From the NCBI GenBank assembly GCA_027627225.1, contig JAPFQT010000087.1:677501-741500 (forward strand): a stretch of DNA of 64,000 nucleotides. The letters run 5' to 3'. Position 1 is the first letter of the stretch; every line of letters begins with the position of its first letter. The DNA is from Congeria kusceri (lineage: Eukaryota; Mollusca; Bivalvia; Myida; Dreissenidae). A program made the position numbers and the translations under genes. Below are positions 12,601-25,583 of this stretch, piece after piece. Under the pieces are notes generated by a model. It saw only the letters and a list, made by a program, of their open reading frames with translations, made no database searches and had not been told where the DNA came from.

Positions 12601-14311
12601 AAAAATCTCACCTCATAATAAACGAACATTAATTCATTACCCTTTACCACAACACTGCAGTAATCCGTCAATACATTCCGTAGAGAAACACTCGAGAGCA
12701 GTGCGTTAAGCATGTTAGAGCTGAAAACAGGTTATCCGAATAGTCTACAAACCTGTACATTTGTCATAGAAGATTGTGTAATAGATCTCATTATATTATC
12801 AGCGCATTAAAATCAGATATTCAGGCGATGCTTGTAAGATACAGAACTGGTTAACGTCATATGCACTTTATAATTCACTTTAACTATTGCAAATAGAACA
12901 GAACATCAAACATACTCCGGCTTTTGTCTACATTTATCAGAAGAAAAGGTTGCATAATGGTTGATACAAACATGTCCGATAAAAAAGCGTGATTGCATTT
13001 TTGCACATGGCCTTTTAATAATATAAAATTAACCTTGCTTTAACAAATGACTTCAGGAAAGAAATTACACAAAACCTCTTAACCCGGCTTGTTTGCGTAT
13101 TTTCTATAGGCAGCTGAAGTCTCTATTGTCAGATTACGCATGTTTTGATTTGGTCGTGTCATTCCGCTTTGAGTGAGTTGTACTGCTCGTAAAGAACATT
13201 CCTTTTGAAAGGTGCAGTTTCTCAATTATAGGCTGTGAAAATTAATTTTCTGAAACTGACTTTTCCTGTTCTAAAATACATGTAATTGTTCCTATTTCTG
13301 TGTTTTAACAGCATAGTTCTTGTGACAAATATCTGTTATTTTGGGGGAATTAATTGCTACCTGGTAGACATAACCAGGTAATTTATGATACAAAAAGGCA
13401 TACTCCAAATCAAAATAATTATGTTTTACAAATTACAACCGAATAGCATAGCAGACCAAACAATTTCGATGGATTCTACAAATTCCTGTTCTAAAATTCC
13501 AGTTAAAAAATATTTTCCACACCCAAACTGTGAAACTGTCCCTTTAACATATGACTTGTGAGTAGCCAGGGAAATGACTTTGGTTTGAAGTAAAATCCTC
13601 GGACTTCTCTCTATTTTGCAAATAATGGAGGTGAACGTTTATCCATCGTCTCAACAAAACAACTTTCCTTGATGTACGTAGAAACTTAAGCATTGCAACG
13701 TGATGGTTCCGCCCGCGATTAAATCGTCGTTATCACTTAGTGTCCTCGTTAAACATGTCCTTTCGGAAAATATGGAAACAAACGCGAATAAACCATGTCA
13801 ATAAATTTACATTTTTTCGGCGTAGTTGTTTAACCCAACGTTTTACCTTTCTCAAAATCCAATCAAATGTTGTGAAACTTTTCCGCCCAGTAGCCCCGAA
13901 GGGATACATCCTAACATTGCATCCGCTATTTTAAAAGAAATCCCCAAAACGGCCTGTAAAAAATGGCTCCATTTCTTTTTGGAGGTGAATGGAAAAATTA
14001 GCCAATGTGGAAAAATCCAGACAGATTTCTTTACTTTATTTACATTTTTGACTGATTTCCAGTTCTGAGCTCCACCTAGAAAGTTGCATTGGCTCAATTT
14101 TCATTTTCCAATTACACGCCGATGTTTACAGACCGTGTAATACAATTATGACCTTGGGAAAATCCCCCGTTAACATCGCATAATCGATAGGCAACATTCC
14201 ATAGAATGCTGACTAACCTGCGCCTATTAATAGACTAGTATACACGTCAACAACACTGAGTCGTTCTAACAAGCATCCAGATAATCATCGACGATAAGAT
14301 TAATTAAACAA
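9700..14311. other. Long non-repetitive stretch with no recognised gene
   Basis: I find no reading frame longer than about 85 codons with recognisable content, no RNA gene and no clear repeat. A C homopolymer of about 13-14 bases lies at 11934-11947. The peptide at 11887-12141 reads through this homopolymer and I do not consider it real. Regulatory sequence or introns of distant genes cannot be excluded. Confidence 0.5.
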
Positions 14312-14965
14312 TGAGCACGCATATGTCCACAGGCGAACACGCACATGTCCATAAGCGAACACGCACACGCAAAAACACACACGTTCACACGAGCATGTTC
14401 ATAGGCGAACACGCATACGTTCATAGGCGAACACGCATAGGTTTATAGGCGAACAAGCACACGTTCACATGCGAACATGCACACGTTCTTAGGCGTACAC
14501 GCACACGTTCACACGCACATGTTCACATGTGAACACACACACGGTCATATGCGAACACGCACACGTTCACAGGTGAACACGCACATGCTCATATGCGAAA
14601 ACGCACACGTTCATAGGCAAACACGCACACGTTCGCACGCACACCTTCATAGGCGAACACGCATATGTCCATAGGCGAACACGCACATAACCATAAGCGA
14701 ACACGCACACGCGAACACGCACACGCGAACACGCACACGCGAACACGCACACGCGAACACGCGAACACGAGCATGTTCATAGGCGAACACGCATACGTTC
14801 ACAGGCGAACACGCATACATTCATAGGCGAACAAGCAAGCGCGAATGATCACATGCGAACACGCACACGTTAATAGGCTAACACGCACACGCGAACGTTC
14901 ACAGACAAACACGCACACGTTCATAGAAGAACACGTACATGTTTTCATGCGAACACGCACACAAG
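14312..14965. repeat. ~22-bp minisatellite (GCGAACACGCACACGTTCATAG) with a 14-bp sub-array
   Basis: Degenerate copies of a 22-bp unit with core GCGAACACGCACACGTTC run through the region. At about 14697-14765 the unit shortens to a 14-bp GCGAACACGCACAC repeat, about five copies, which looks like local slippage. Alternating purine-pyrimidine content (CACACGCG) is high. Confidence 0.9.
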
Positions 14966-15311
14966 TTAACTAACGATGTCATTTTAGAACATTATGAGAT
15001 ATTTCAATCTTTTCAATAAGTCAAATGTCCAAAGAAATTTCATTCATTTCTATCATAGAACACTCAGCACGAATGTTCTTGAACCTCAAAACAAGCCGAA
15101 GTGGAAACAAAACTGCACTTACGGTTGTTAAGGCTAAACAAAAATAATGAATCGTTTCTCGGGCACTTTGTTCCGACAGATCAGGAGGGAGGGCGGACTT
15201 TTATTATATTGAAGTATTTTTTTGTACTTTTTTTCCCTACTCTTTTCTGTTGGCACTGTGTAATGACTGATTAAAACGGGTAAATATGTACAGATTAAAG
15301 ACAGATTTGAG

Positions 15312-15543
15312 GTTCGTCGTGGGAAAACCGGTGTTAATGCTTGTGCGTAAAGTGTCGTCCCGGATCAGCCTGTGCAGTCCCCACAGGCTAATCCGGGACG
15401 ACACTTTCCTCCCACAGTGGATTTGTGTTTAGAGGAGACTTCCTTGAAACAGAAAATACCATAAAAGCGGAAAGTGCGGACTGCACAGGCTAATCCGGGA
15501 CGACACTTTACGCACATGCATTAAGTCCGGTTTTCTAACGACG
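15312..15543. mobile_element. Foldback/MITE with ~55-bp terminal inverted repeats
   Basis: The left arm runs from GTTCGTCG through GAAAACCGG, TTAATGC and TGTGCGTAAAGTGTCGTCCC. The right arm is its reverse complement, ending GCATTAAGTCCGGTTTTC and ACGACGCG. A second pair of CTGTGCAGTCC / ACAGGCTAATCCGGGAC segments repeats inside the left arm, so each half can also fold on itself. No coding capacity. I recall this type as abundant in bivalve genomes but did not search for it. Confidence 0.8.
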
Positions 15544-16140
15544 CGCTTCTTTTATTGTTATGACATCAACAAAAGTAGCCCTTTTTTAAAAATTCAAAAT
15601 ATAGATTTATTAATTACTCATGTTACAAACGGTCATTAAAGCAAGCAGACGTATAAAGGAAATCAATTTGAATGTTCATATTTAACTTAAGTGCCTTTAA
15701 ATTGATACACCATCAGCATTAAAGTACTTCCATTTATAGAATTAAACTTCGTAATTTATATTTTAATAAGTGTCAAAACTATGAATTATTTTAGCAATAA
15801 ATCACCAACAATCTTTGGAAAGGAAAACCCGAGTATACTGCAACACTTGTCATTGCGGCTGAAATTTTTGTTTGTTACCATAGACTTATTGACACAGATT
15901 TTCTTTAAAAAGAAATGGAATGCTAGTAAACAAGCAAGAGCATCTACCAAAACAAAAGTTTAAATCAAAAATAGACCATATTTACAAAAGTTCCGAATCG
16001 GATATGACATGTTTCAAAGTTGAGATTTACAGATTATTTCATAGTGTGTGTATATCCGATAATATTACATCAGACTGGAAGAAAGTGACTTGAAATAACG
16101 AAATCTACCTATACATGTGAGGCTTCTTCCTCAATGTTAA
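15544..16140. other. No gene seen
   Basis: AT-rich unique-looking sequence without supported features. Confidence 0.45.
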
Positions 16141-16875
16141 AATTCGGATTTGGGTCACGCAGCTGTCAATGAAATCTCATTCAAAACATCGTATCATAGA
16201 AATAGTTCTTGGGAACGTTTATATGGCGTTTATCAGTCCCACCCAATATGCAATCCTAAGCGAGGTCTCGATGTAAGGTATCTATGTATACAGTTTCATA
16301 AAAATATCTCAATGCGTTCTCAAGTTATTGAGGGAAAACCGTTTTTCTATTTTTAGCAACAGGGACATTGACCGTTGACCTGTTGACCTCAAAATATATA
16401 GGGTTCTTCCTTTCCTCCCAAGTAACCAGCGTACCAACTTTCATGATCGTAGGTCAAAGCGTTCTCAAGATATCGTTCGGCAACGAAATGGTCTACCGTT
16501 TTTCTATTTTTAGTAACGGTGACCTTGACCTTGACCCCACCCACCCCATATGCAATCCTAAGCAAGGTCTCGATGTAAGGTATCTATGTATAACGTTTCA
16601 TTAAATTATCTCAATGCGTTCTAAAGTTATTGAGGGGAAACCGTTTTTCTATTTTTTAGCAACGGTGACCTTGACCTTTTACCTATTGACCTCAAAATTT
16701 ATAGGGTTCTTCCTTTCCTCCCAAGTAAACAGCGTACAAACTTTCATGATCATAGGACAAAGCGTTTTCAAGATATCGTGCGGAAACGAAATGGTCTACG
16801 GACAGACCTACCGACCGACCGACAGGCGCAAAGCAAGACACCTCCACTTCTTCGAAAGGGGGCATAATAAGAGAA
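16141..16875 (+). mobile_element. Repeat-built interspersed element, ~240-300-bp units
   Basis: The phrases CAATCCTAAGCGAGGTCTCG (16251, 16554), CGTTTTTCTATTTTTAG (16339, 16497, 16640), GTTCTTCCTTTCCTCCCAAG (16402, 16705) and TTTCATGATCGTAGG (16439, 16741) occur in the same order in successive units. The block ends with a run of ACCGACCGACCGAC type and CTTCTTCGAAAGGGGGCATAAT. This ending style is shared with the 58833-59675 element. Confidence 0.7.
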
Positions 16876-17420
16876 GCTGGGGCGGAATGCATAAATCTCC
16901 TTAGAAAGATAATAATTTAGAATACAAAAAGTAAAAATTAAGATAAAGTTTTATGTGAAACGAAAATAAAAAAAGTAGCATTTGTCACAGTTTTACTAGA
17001 ATAAACAATTCAAACTCGAGCTATAATTGAAATGGTCCCATACTTTACGGTTAACGGGTTGATCTTACGATTTTAAGACATTGACTTACGTGTTCACTAA
17101 ACAGCTGTATGAGTACATGCCCAGACACATAAGGCCAAACAAACAAACGCTTGGTTTCCGCTGATATCTCATACAAAATCTAGGAGCGGAGGTAAAATAT
17201 AACTATTTTTGTTTGTAACTTTTTTTTCTTCGCCGCATATTCACCACGCAGTTAAAGTATATCGGAATGCATGTAAAATGTTTAAATGCCTCCCAACAAA
17301 GAAACTGTACCTTAACTACAAATAAGGTCATAGAAAAAGACATTTCTAGCAAGAAACGTATACTATAAGCGAAAACTTAATGATTGATAGGAAAAAAATT
17401 GATAGGGTCGGCTGAAAAAA

Positions 17421-17458
17421 AAATAGGCTGGGGGAGGGGAGGGGGGGGGGGGGCGGGC
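17421..17458 (+). repeat. G-run (GGGGGAGGGG plus G12)
   Basis: A G-rich tract with several runs of four or more G, ending in a homopolymer of about 12. It could form a G-quadruplex. Homopolymer length here may be unreliable. Confidence 0.7.
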
Positions 17459-17594
17459 AAGCGGAAATTAACAACTTATTTACGCTTATTACTTGCTCAG
17501 ATATCCCTGTGACCTGTGTTATTCTGGTTATTGTTTCACGTAGATTCATGTTAACGCCTCTGCTACAATTACTCGTTCAACTTGTAAGCTATTA

Positions 17595-18180
17595 AATTTA
17601 AGAAATATTTATCGATTTATCGTTGCTTAGCGGCCAATAAACAACGATTTGGAGTTCTGATGCGTAGGAATTTAACAACGAGGCCATTAGCCGGATATTT
17701 GGATAGCCACGCATCGGAACAACAAAGAGTTGTTTATTGGCCAATAAACAACGATAATGCATGCAAAAATTATTTCGATTCTCACATGACATCATTACCA
17801 TTGCAAAATTATTTGTCATATCATGTGAGAATCGAAATAATTTTCGCATTATCCTCGTTAAGCGGCCAATAAACAACGTTTTTGAGTTCTGATGCGTAGG
17901 AATTTAACCACGAGGTCGTTGGCCCGATTGTTTTAATAACCATGCATCAGAACGTCAAAGAGTTGTTTATTGGTCAATAAACAACGATAACGCGAAAATG
18001 ATTTCGAATCTCACATGATATGACAAAAAAATTGCAATTGTAATGATAACTACATTTTAATATGCCCCGCTCACTATCGGGACTACTTTTTACTTCGTTT
18101 ATTGCGTGGAAGTTTAACAACGATAATTTTGTTCCTTGACTATAGAACAAAATCAGCAAGTATCATGTCAGAATTTTAAT
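17595..18180 (+). mobile_element. MITE-like family, copies 2 and 3 in a nested or head-to-tail arrangement
   Basis: GCGGCCAATAAACAACGATT, GGAGTTCTGATGCGTAGGAA and GTTGTTTATTGGCCAATAAA occur at 17630-17755 and again at 17860-17985. Between them ATTATTTCGATTCTCACATGA (17769-17789) is followed by its inverse (17823-17850), so one copy is joined to an inverted piece of another. The common tail with the GGGACTACTTTTTACTTCG phrase follows to about 18175. Confidence 0.72.
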
Positions 18181-19195
18181 TGATGATAGGACAGAAGTCA
18201 GTGAATGACATGCTTTGTAAAATCGCGCCTGTTTTACATGGTGCTGTTAAATAATACATGATATATACAACTTTAATTATTCAAGTAAGAATAACGCAGT
18301 CAGCTGGATTTTTTCTTTATATTAATAAGCAATATAACATTAAATTGCTACTACTGATCGATTTAAAAAAGTAAATATATGTTAACGTGTGCCAGATTTT
18401 CGACATTTTCAAGTGGAATGAAATATATTAAACACCCGTCCCACTTTGAATAACGTTACACGTAACAACAATTTTTCAAAGTTAAAACTGACCCAAACAT
18501 GACTGGGAATACCAACCCGTTCTTAGACTTAAAAATAAAGAGCAGACTTAGACTCAAGAAAATATACTTCTGCGTTTGCAAATATTCTGGGTCCCAATGT
18601 TGCTTATGTCGTAACAAATCGTTATAAATAAAGAATGCTGTAATTAGAAACGATGGATACCAAGGAGGATTCAAATTTCCAGCGCTCTTAGAACAGAACA
18701 GTTTCAAGAATATTCTTTATTGTATGTTCGAAGTCTAAGAATAGGTTGGTGAATACGAGTCCAAATCAGATGTCAACGTTTACACCATTTGCGCTTTGTT
18801 GCGTTTCAATACAGCAAAGTATGGATCATATTCGACATGTGTTCCATATATCTTGCAAACATAGTCCTAGTATATTATTGTCGAGATAAAATAGTCTACA
18901 TTTATATTATAACAACTGATGCATGCCTCGGCAAATTCAGATCGCTAACGTTTAATTCACACAGACAAGCACTAAGTCTTTTAAAATGTTCTGAAGAAAT
19001 AAACGAAATACTACGGTGAGTCAAAAATTTACATGAAATTAAAACTTTAATGGCTCATTCAAAATTTTGTTTTAAAGTGTGAATTTATACAAAACGTTCA
19101 CAAAATCCACTATGAATATGACCGGCTTTTCAATGCTGCTATTTACAATGACAGTGATGCTTTCAGCGCACATTATTGCCTTATTCGACGAGCAC
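18181..19195. other. No gene seen
   Basis: No coding region or RNA gene can be supported in this AT-rich interval. Confidence 0.45.
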
Positions 19196-19199
19196 GCGT

Positions 19200-19670
19200 T
19201 TTGCCCTTGTTTGCGGGCAAACGTTTATGCTCTCATCGACAGACATATTGTTGCCTTTATTGACGGCCATTTGGTTGCGTTCATCGGCGGACACACGGTT
19301 GCCCTCCATCGGCGGACACATGGTTGCCTTCATCGGCCGATACTCGGCTGCTTTCATTAGCAGACAAACGGTTGCGCTCATCGGTGGGCACACGGTTGTC
19401 TTCATCGGCATACAAACGGTTGCGCTCATCGGTGGGCACACGGTTGTCTTCATCGGCATACAAAAGGTTGCGCTCATCGGTGGGCACACGGTTGTCTTCA
19501 TCGGCATACAAACGGCTGCGCTCATCGGCGGGCACACAGTTGTCTTCATCGGCAGACAATCGATTGCGTTAATCAGAGGACACACGGCTGCCCTTCATCG
19601 GCGGACACATGGTTGCCTCCATCGACTGACACGCAGCTGCCTTCATCGGCCGACACACGGTTGTCACGAA
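19200..19670. repeat. 24-bp minisatellite, about 19 copies (array A)
   Basis: The unit is GTTGCCTTCATCGGCAGACA plus AACG, with many variants. At 19378-19530 a 48-bp higher-order pair (CTCATCGGTGGGCACACGGT, then TTCATCGGCATACAAA) repeats three times. Since 24 is a multiple of three, all six frames stay open and give 8-residue peptide repeats of up to 184 codons. Openness in every frame shows this reflects the repeat length and is not coding evidence. The same unit recurs at 20845-21070. Confidence 0.92.
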
Positions 19671-20084
19671 GTGACAATTTGGATTCGAGTCCCCGTCTCT
19701 GAAAATGTTGTAGTAATAACACAAATATAAATGTTAAAGATGTTTACTAAAATCTAAGATACATCAGCAAGGATTACACAAAGTACATGCATTACATATA
19801 ATTAAACCACATGCATGCTTTAAATATAAAACATGGATATAACACTTCATAAAATGTCACACTGTTAGTCCGGCCGGGGTTTTGCTATTTCACACTTTAT
19901 TTATTCTCTTAATTGAATCTCTTGGTATATGACTGAAGATATGTATACACCCTTGAAGTCACATTGAATTTCTATCAGCCTTTAGATTTCCTATATTAGT
20001 CACTTTCCTTGAGTGTATATGTTCCAACGATATGTTCTCTTGCCCATACGACATACGAGTAACGACCTTTGACTTTCGAACTTC

Positions 20085-20245
20085 GATCTTCAACCTTTGA
20101 CCTCAGACTTATGACCTTCGATCTACAACCTTCGACCTCAGACTTATGAACTTCGATCTACAACCTTCGACCTCAGACTTATGAACTTCGATCTACAACC
20201 TTCGACCTCAGACTTATGAACTTCGGTCCACAACCTTCGACATCA
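20085..20245. repeat. 35-bp tandem repeat, about 4 copies
   Basis: The unit ACTTATGAACTTCGATCTAC plus AACCTTCGACCTCAG repeats almost exactly four times, preceded by degenerate versions (CGACCTTTGACTTTCGAAC). It lies between the two 24-bp arrays. Confidence 0.88.
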
Positions 20246-20844
20246 GACCCCTTCAATGGACGCTCACCATCTATATAAAACATTATTTCGGTCTCTGAGA
20301 ATAATGATATGTATCAATGTCTAAATCCTAACAAGGTACATCAATACATGTATTAACGGTAATTAAACATGCACATTATAAATGACAAACATAAATGCCA
20401 GTAATCAAATGCTCCTGTTACCATCTATACTGATACGTAGTAAAATAAGTACTAATGTATTCAAAAATAGTGTTGATTTATATTTACTCCAATACTCTTT
20501 TCCGTTTTAATCCTACACAGATACACCACACCATCAAACTTCCTTCACAAATGTCCCCTTGGGACTACACAACCGTAAAGCAGTTATAATAATCCACTTC
20601 GGATTTAACATAACCTACGACCCGCTTCGGGTTTCGATATAGGTCCCGCTTTACCAAGCAACAACAGCACTCTACCCTGAATATCAACGAGCCCGCGGTG
20701 CACTGTCAACACCCATTATAGTTCACAGACCATGCAAAGTTCACCAGGCAATTTAGGGGTTAACATTTAGTGAAATATTCCAGACAAAAATCAAAAAAGT
20801 TAGACTGGCTACAGGAAGAAATATTTACGCACAGGGAACTTGAC

Positions 20845-21070
20845 AACGGTTGCCCTCATCGGCAAACACGTGTTTGCCTTCATCGGCAGAAAAACACGGT
20901 TGCCTTCATCGGCAGACAAACGATTGCCTTCATCGGTCGACACACGGTTGCCTTCATCGTCGGACAAACGGTTGCCTTCATCGGTCGACACACAGCTGCG
21001 CTTATCGGCGGACACGCGGTTGCCCTCATCGGCCGACACACGGTTGCCTTCATCGGCAGACAAACGTCGC
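20845..21070. repeat. 24-bp minisatellite, about 9 copies (array B)
   Basis: The same unit as array A at 19200-19670 (GTTGCCTTCATCGGCAGACA plus AACG), about 1.2 kb away and in the same orientation. The intervening 20250-20840 sequence is not repetitive. The two arrays probably arose by duplication or from two copies of one host element. Confidence 0.92.
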
Positions 21071-21074
21071 GTTC

Positions 21075-21984
21075 ATGAACGGCACATAAACATCTGCAAA
21101 TCCAAATATTAATTTTTGTTAATATGTTATTAGAAGGTGTACTCGTATTTATGTATGTCAGTGCAAATGATGTGTTGCAGGTTATAAATGAATGAAAAAT
21201 GCACGTTGTAACTATATCATACATTTATAATTTTATAAAACCACAAGAATAATTTCCCTTCCATGTTACATAAAGGGCCTTAAAGTTATTCCGACAGTCC
21301 ATATTCACTCACGCTATTGCAAAAACAACGGCGTTCACTGTATGGAGAGATTAAATAGTTGAACTTCTGCAGAACTTTCCTTTTGAAATAAAATAATCAT
21401 GATGTTGTTCATGTCGTTGTTGCTGCTATTCGGATGATGATGACGAGGATGATGATGACGTGCAATTAATTACAATTTATACCATCACTCATTTCAATTT
21501 TTATAAATTACCAACATCGCATTTGCGTTTATCTGGAGAAATACGTTGTTAAACATTTTGTCCAAAGTAATAAGAACAATGTCCGGCGAGATGAATCATG
21601 AACATGAACATGACCACATTGTATGATTCAGTTCTAGCCTTCACATTACAGAGGTCAATTGCGAACAACACATAGACCTATAACATACGATTGTACGAAT
21701 AATGGCGGCGGTCCGGTGACCATTCGTATAATCGTGATTCGACTGTAACTGAAGTGGTGCAGCTCGAACCTGTATTCTATATGAAGCTAAAAAATAAACG
21801 AAAGGATATTTTAAGTTTTAACACAACACACAACTCAGCAACAAACACCAACCCGGACAGTCCGATACAAAACCACGTACCTGAACATACTTCTATGTAA
21901 CTTCTATGTCATGTGCAATACTAATGGAATTAATGAATACACAGCGAAATAATACGAGCAACTATGAATTCATTAATTCAGTTA
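21075..21984. other. No gene seen
   Basis: Apart from a short GATGATGATGACG-type simple repeat at 21430-21460, I see nothing to annotate. Confidence 0.45.
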
Positions 21985-22245
21985 AAAAATAATTTTCGAT
22001 TTCGAGTTGTTTATCGGCCAATAAACAATGATTTGGAGAACGACAATGAGTTGTTTATTGGCCAATAAACAGCGATAATGCGAAACTTATTTCGATTCTA
22101 ACATGATTTTTGATATATATTTTTGCAATTGTAATTAAAACTACTTTTTACCATACTCCGCTCAAAATCAGAACGTCTTTTTGCGTTGTGTATTTGGTAA
22201 TTCTTTATCAAATCAAAAAAATAACGCGTATCATGTAAGAATACT
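21985..22245 (+). mobile_element. MITE-like family, copy 4
   Basis: GTTGTTTATCGGCCAATAAACAATG and GAGTTGTTTATTGGCCAATAAAC flank a shortened middle. They are followed by GCGATAATGCGAAACTTATTTCG and the tail GCGTATCATGTAAGAATA. The middle part containing GAGTTCTGATGCG is mostly deleted. Confidence 0.7.
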
Positions 22246-23107
22246 TCATTTCGTATACACAAGACAGGACATGCTTATGTGTAATATGGAATTATAAAAA
22301 TTGTGATTTGCACCCATATAAATTTGAGAAACTGTTAAAATTAAGAAACGAAATTCAATTAAGGTTACTTTTTCGTGAATGGCGGATCGGTGCGTCTGTG
22401 TAATGACGCGCAGCCGTGCGTAATTCAAATGATACAGAACACTTTAATATTAAAATGAATATTCACACGACTTATGAACTATCTCAATAATTGTAAACGG
22501 CAAACTATCAAAATATGCGTCATCTGTCAAATGGAAGAACACTGGTTTTGTGTCACGTGTTTACATATGCAATTGATACAGATTGTTAATGATATCCTAC
22601 GTCGAGCCGTTTACGTTGTTACTTAATAAATGTCTAACGCGTGCCCAAAATAAGAATTTTTAATATGTTGCTATAATTTAGCTGGGAGCTCTAATGTTTC
22701 ATCGACAGTCGAGAACGTAAGCAATGCTTCGTCATAATTTCGCCGCTACCAGAAGTGCAACAGACCTCCGCAGAAGACATTAAAGGGTAAGTTAACACCC
22801 CAGAACAAGACAAACAATTATTTTTGCGCGGATGTGGTATGTGAATATGGCCTTTGACAAAGACGTCCGAAATTCGGAGTACACTTTACGTCGAGACAAC
22901 GTGCATTACCCAGACGGCATGCAGTTCGACGCTAACTAACGTTGTCTTCACTGAGGAGTCCCGAATCAACTTAACCGAAAATGACGACAGAGCGCGGGTG
23001 GACCGGTGTAAAGGTGAATGGTTCACCGGATGTCGTGTGTACGATGGTCTGGGCGGGAAATATAAACATTTATACAATCTAGCATGACTGGAGTGAGTTG
23101 AGAAGGC

Positions 23108-23515
23108 GTGTGTGATCAATGCGACAACAGAACAACTTGCAAGAACCGGAAACCGACAGTCTGAAAGCACAGAATACCCTCACACAGCGGTACATACGCA
23201 ATTTATGCAATTCTGTGACTGTTGTGAGATTTCTTAGGGACGACGATGTCCGGCAAAGTTAAAGGGGCATACGCCCAGTTCATGTCTTGGATGAGTGTGT
23301 GATCAATGCGACACAATAAAAACTTGCAAGAACCGGAAGCTGATCGTCTGCATATAGAAACACCCTCACACAGCGTTGTATCCAGAATTCGATAAATTTC
23401 GTTCGCAAGCATTTCAAAATTGAATAAACTGAACATAAAAAAGTACAAATAGCATTTCTGCGACTGTTGTAAGATTTCTTAGGGACGGCAGTGTCCAGCA
23501 AAGTTAAAGGGACAT
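23108..23515. repeat. Diverged direct duplication of a ~160-220-bp segment
   Basis: The first copy (23108-23270) and second copy (23295-23515) share in order GTGTGTGATCAATGCGACA, ACTTGCAAGAACCGGAA, ACCCTCACACAGCG, CTGTTGT.AGATTTCTTAGGGACG and GCAAAGTTAAAGG. The second copy has about 50 extra bases in the middle. Short open frames on both strands lie across it and I do not consider them coding. Confidence 0.8.
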
Positions 23516-24324
23516 CATTCCGGTTCAGTAGGGTTCATTAGTTGTTAGTTTCTGTAAATAATGAAATTGTATATTCGGATTCCTGAGTAAGGCGAAGGTT
23601 GCAATAATATCCAGAGATCCGAGGAAACGAGCGCCCTGTTGTATTGTCAAACTGACTTATTTACGAGAATATTGTAGGTACTAGTAGAATTTCTAGTAAA
23701 TCACATTGTTTCGATTTCAACCAGTCTACGGATTCACCCGATATACCGTGTAGCAAAATGTATGCAGCATGCAAATATGTATATATGACGTGTCGTATAT
23801 GACATTTTGATTCAACATGTTCTTCTTTTAGATAAAAATGTTCAAAACGGTATATTTCACTGTACATACAATTGTCAGACAAATGATGCCTATTTACTTA
23901 TACTTCAACATCTATATTTTTAATTGAACTTTAAGTACATGCTGCATAGTATACGCGTCATTGGTAGGAGAAAATAAATGGCATACGGACATTTTCGTTT
24001 CGGGGAAAAATCATGAGATCAAAATAAATGAACATAAAATGCGTCAACTTTCTCTCCGAAATTAACATTTTAATTACGACAAATTGAATTATTTGGATCA
24101 AAACGTTACCTATCTATAAATATATGTTGGTATAATAGAATTAATATCGATAATTATGAACTAGACATTCAAATAAATTTCATGTTTAACCAAGAATATT
24201 GCAACATAGAAAGATTGCCATATGATTTCGCTTGTTTTACTCTCTTTTTAAATCTGTGCAAATCCGTTTTGCGTAAATGCACTATAACGCAATTAAAATA
24301 TACATGTGTGAACTATATTTAAAT

Positions 24325-24620
24325 CAAGAAATAATTTTCGATTTATCGTTGTTTATCGGCCAATAAACAACGATTTGGAGTTCTAAGGCATTAGCATCAG
24401 AACTGCAAAGAGTTGTTTATAGGCCGATAAACAACGAAAATGCGAAAATTATTACGAGTATAATATGATTAGAAAAATATTTTTGCGTTCGTAATCAGAC
24501 TACATTTACTATATATGCTCTACTCAGAATCATGCCTACTTTTTGCGTTGTTTATTGGGTAGTTAAACAACGATAATTTTGTTCTTTGTCAATAGAAAAG
24601 TATCATGTTAGAATATGTTA
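24325..24620 (+). mobile_element. MITE-like family, copy 5
   Basis: CGTTGTTTATCGGCCAATAAAC, AGAGTTGTTTATAGGCCGATAA, ATGCGAAAATTATTACGAG and the tail TTGCGTTGTTTATTGGGTAG appear in the family order. Its end overlaps the 96-bp direct duplication at 24581-24771. Confidence 0.72.
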
Positions 24621-24771
24621 TTCACTATACGTATTATACTGTTTTCTACGCGCAAATGGAAAATACCAGGCAGTTTGTTCTTTGTCAATAGAGAAGTATC
24701 AGGTTAGAATATGTTATTCACTATACGTGTTATACTGTTTTCTACGCGCAAATGGAAAATACCAGGAAGAC
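24581..24771. repeat. 96-bp tandem duplication, two copies
   Basis: The segment starting GTTCTTTGTCAATAGA and containing GAATATGTTATTCACTATAC and CTACGCGCAAATGGAAAATA is present twice at an offset of 96 bp (24581 and 24677) with only a few differences. It is a recent duplication at the tail of the MITE copy. Confidence 0.88.
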
Positions 24772-25029
24772 ATCATGTCCGTATCATGTCCGTATTGATT
24801 TCAACCCTTGTAACATACAACTTAAACGCAACTTATCTTGGCTGACTTCAACTTCCCGACAACAGCGCCGCCGCGTTGCAAAGTCCACGTTCTTGTTTGC
24901 AGTTTAGTTCCACCAGTCACAAAATGTTCACAAATAATGATGGAAATAGTAAATAAATATTCACATATCGCCATGAGTTCAAAAAGTCATTCCCGTTTTG
25001 AACATGTGATGCACAAATATACACATAGA

Positions 25030-25140
25030 GAATACTAGGTTAGTGTTGAATATAGAGAAGTTTATCTTGCGAGGCTTAGAACGCCGGAAGCGCGAGCCGA
25101 GCAAGATAAACTTCGCTATATTCAACACTAATCCTAGTAT
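25030..25140. repeat. Inverted repeat with ~38-bp arms
   Basis: AATACTAGGTTAGTGTTGAA continuing into TATAGAGAAGTTTATCTTGC is mirrored by GCAAGATAAACTTCGCTATA continuing into TTCAACACTAATCCTAGTATT. The spacer of about 31 bp is GC-rich. It would form a strong cruciform or hairpin. It lies about 450 bp beyond the Crypton stop codon, so it may be part of that element's end, but this is unproven. Confidence 0.85.
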
Positions 25141-25583
25141 TCTATTTATCCCATCATATTTTCTTCAAATAATAATAAAAAATACCAGTCAACAAAAAAT
25201 CGTATCGACTATTTTAGTAGATTGTAACCAAAACGACTTTATGTTGGATACATGTATAAACTGTTAACAAGAAGTAGTTCCAAAGTTCTCGAAGAAAAAG
25301 AAACGAAAAAATAGCTGCTAACAAATTGTATTGTTGATGGTTACTTTATAACACTAGAAACATTACCAAATGCAATGAAAATGAAATTCAAAGTAAACAA
25401 CAAAGCTCATTTTACACTGCGGAATAATGTGTCAATGATATATAAATAGATCAATACACAACTTACAAGTCAAGCGACCATGACCTTTCAAGCCATTTTT
25501 CAAAAAATCCGTTACGAAACGTGTTTGGATTTATGGTGTGTTTCGTGGATTTTATTCAGTGCTTATTGGGAATAGTGTGCGTG

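Noticed and set aside
13826..14097. Overlapping + and minus frames of about 80 codons
   Set aside because: Neither strand gives a recognisable protein and the two frames shadow each other.
19176..19730. 184-codon + frame and overlapping minus frames across the 24-bp array
   Set aside because: All frames are open because the unit is 24 bp. No evidence favours one frame.
22700..22800. Possible exon end (AAAGG/GTAAGT near 22785-22792)
   Set aside because: A single donor-like sequence without coding content or a partner acceptor is not enough.
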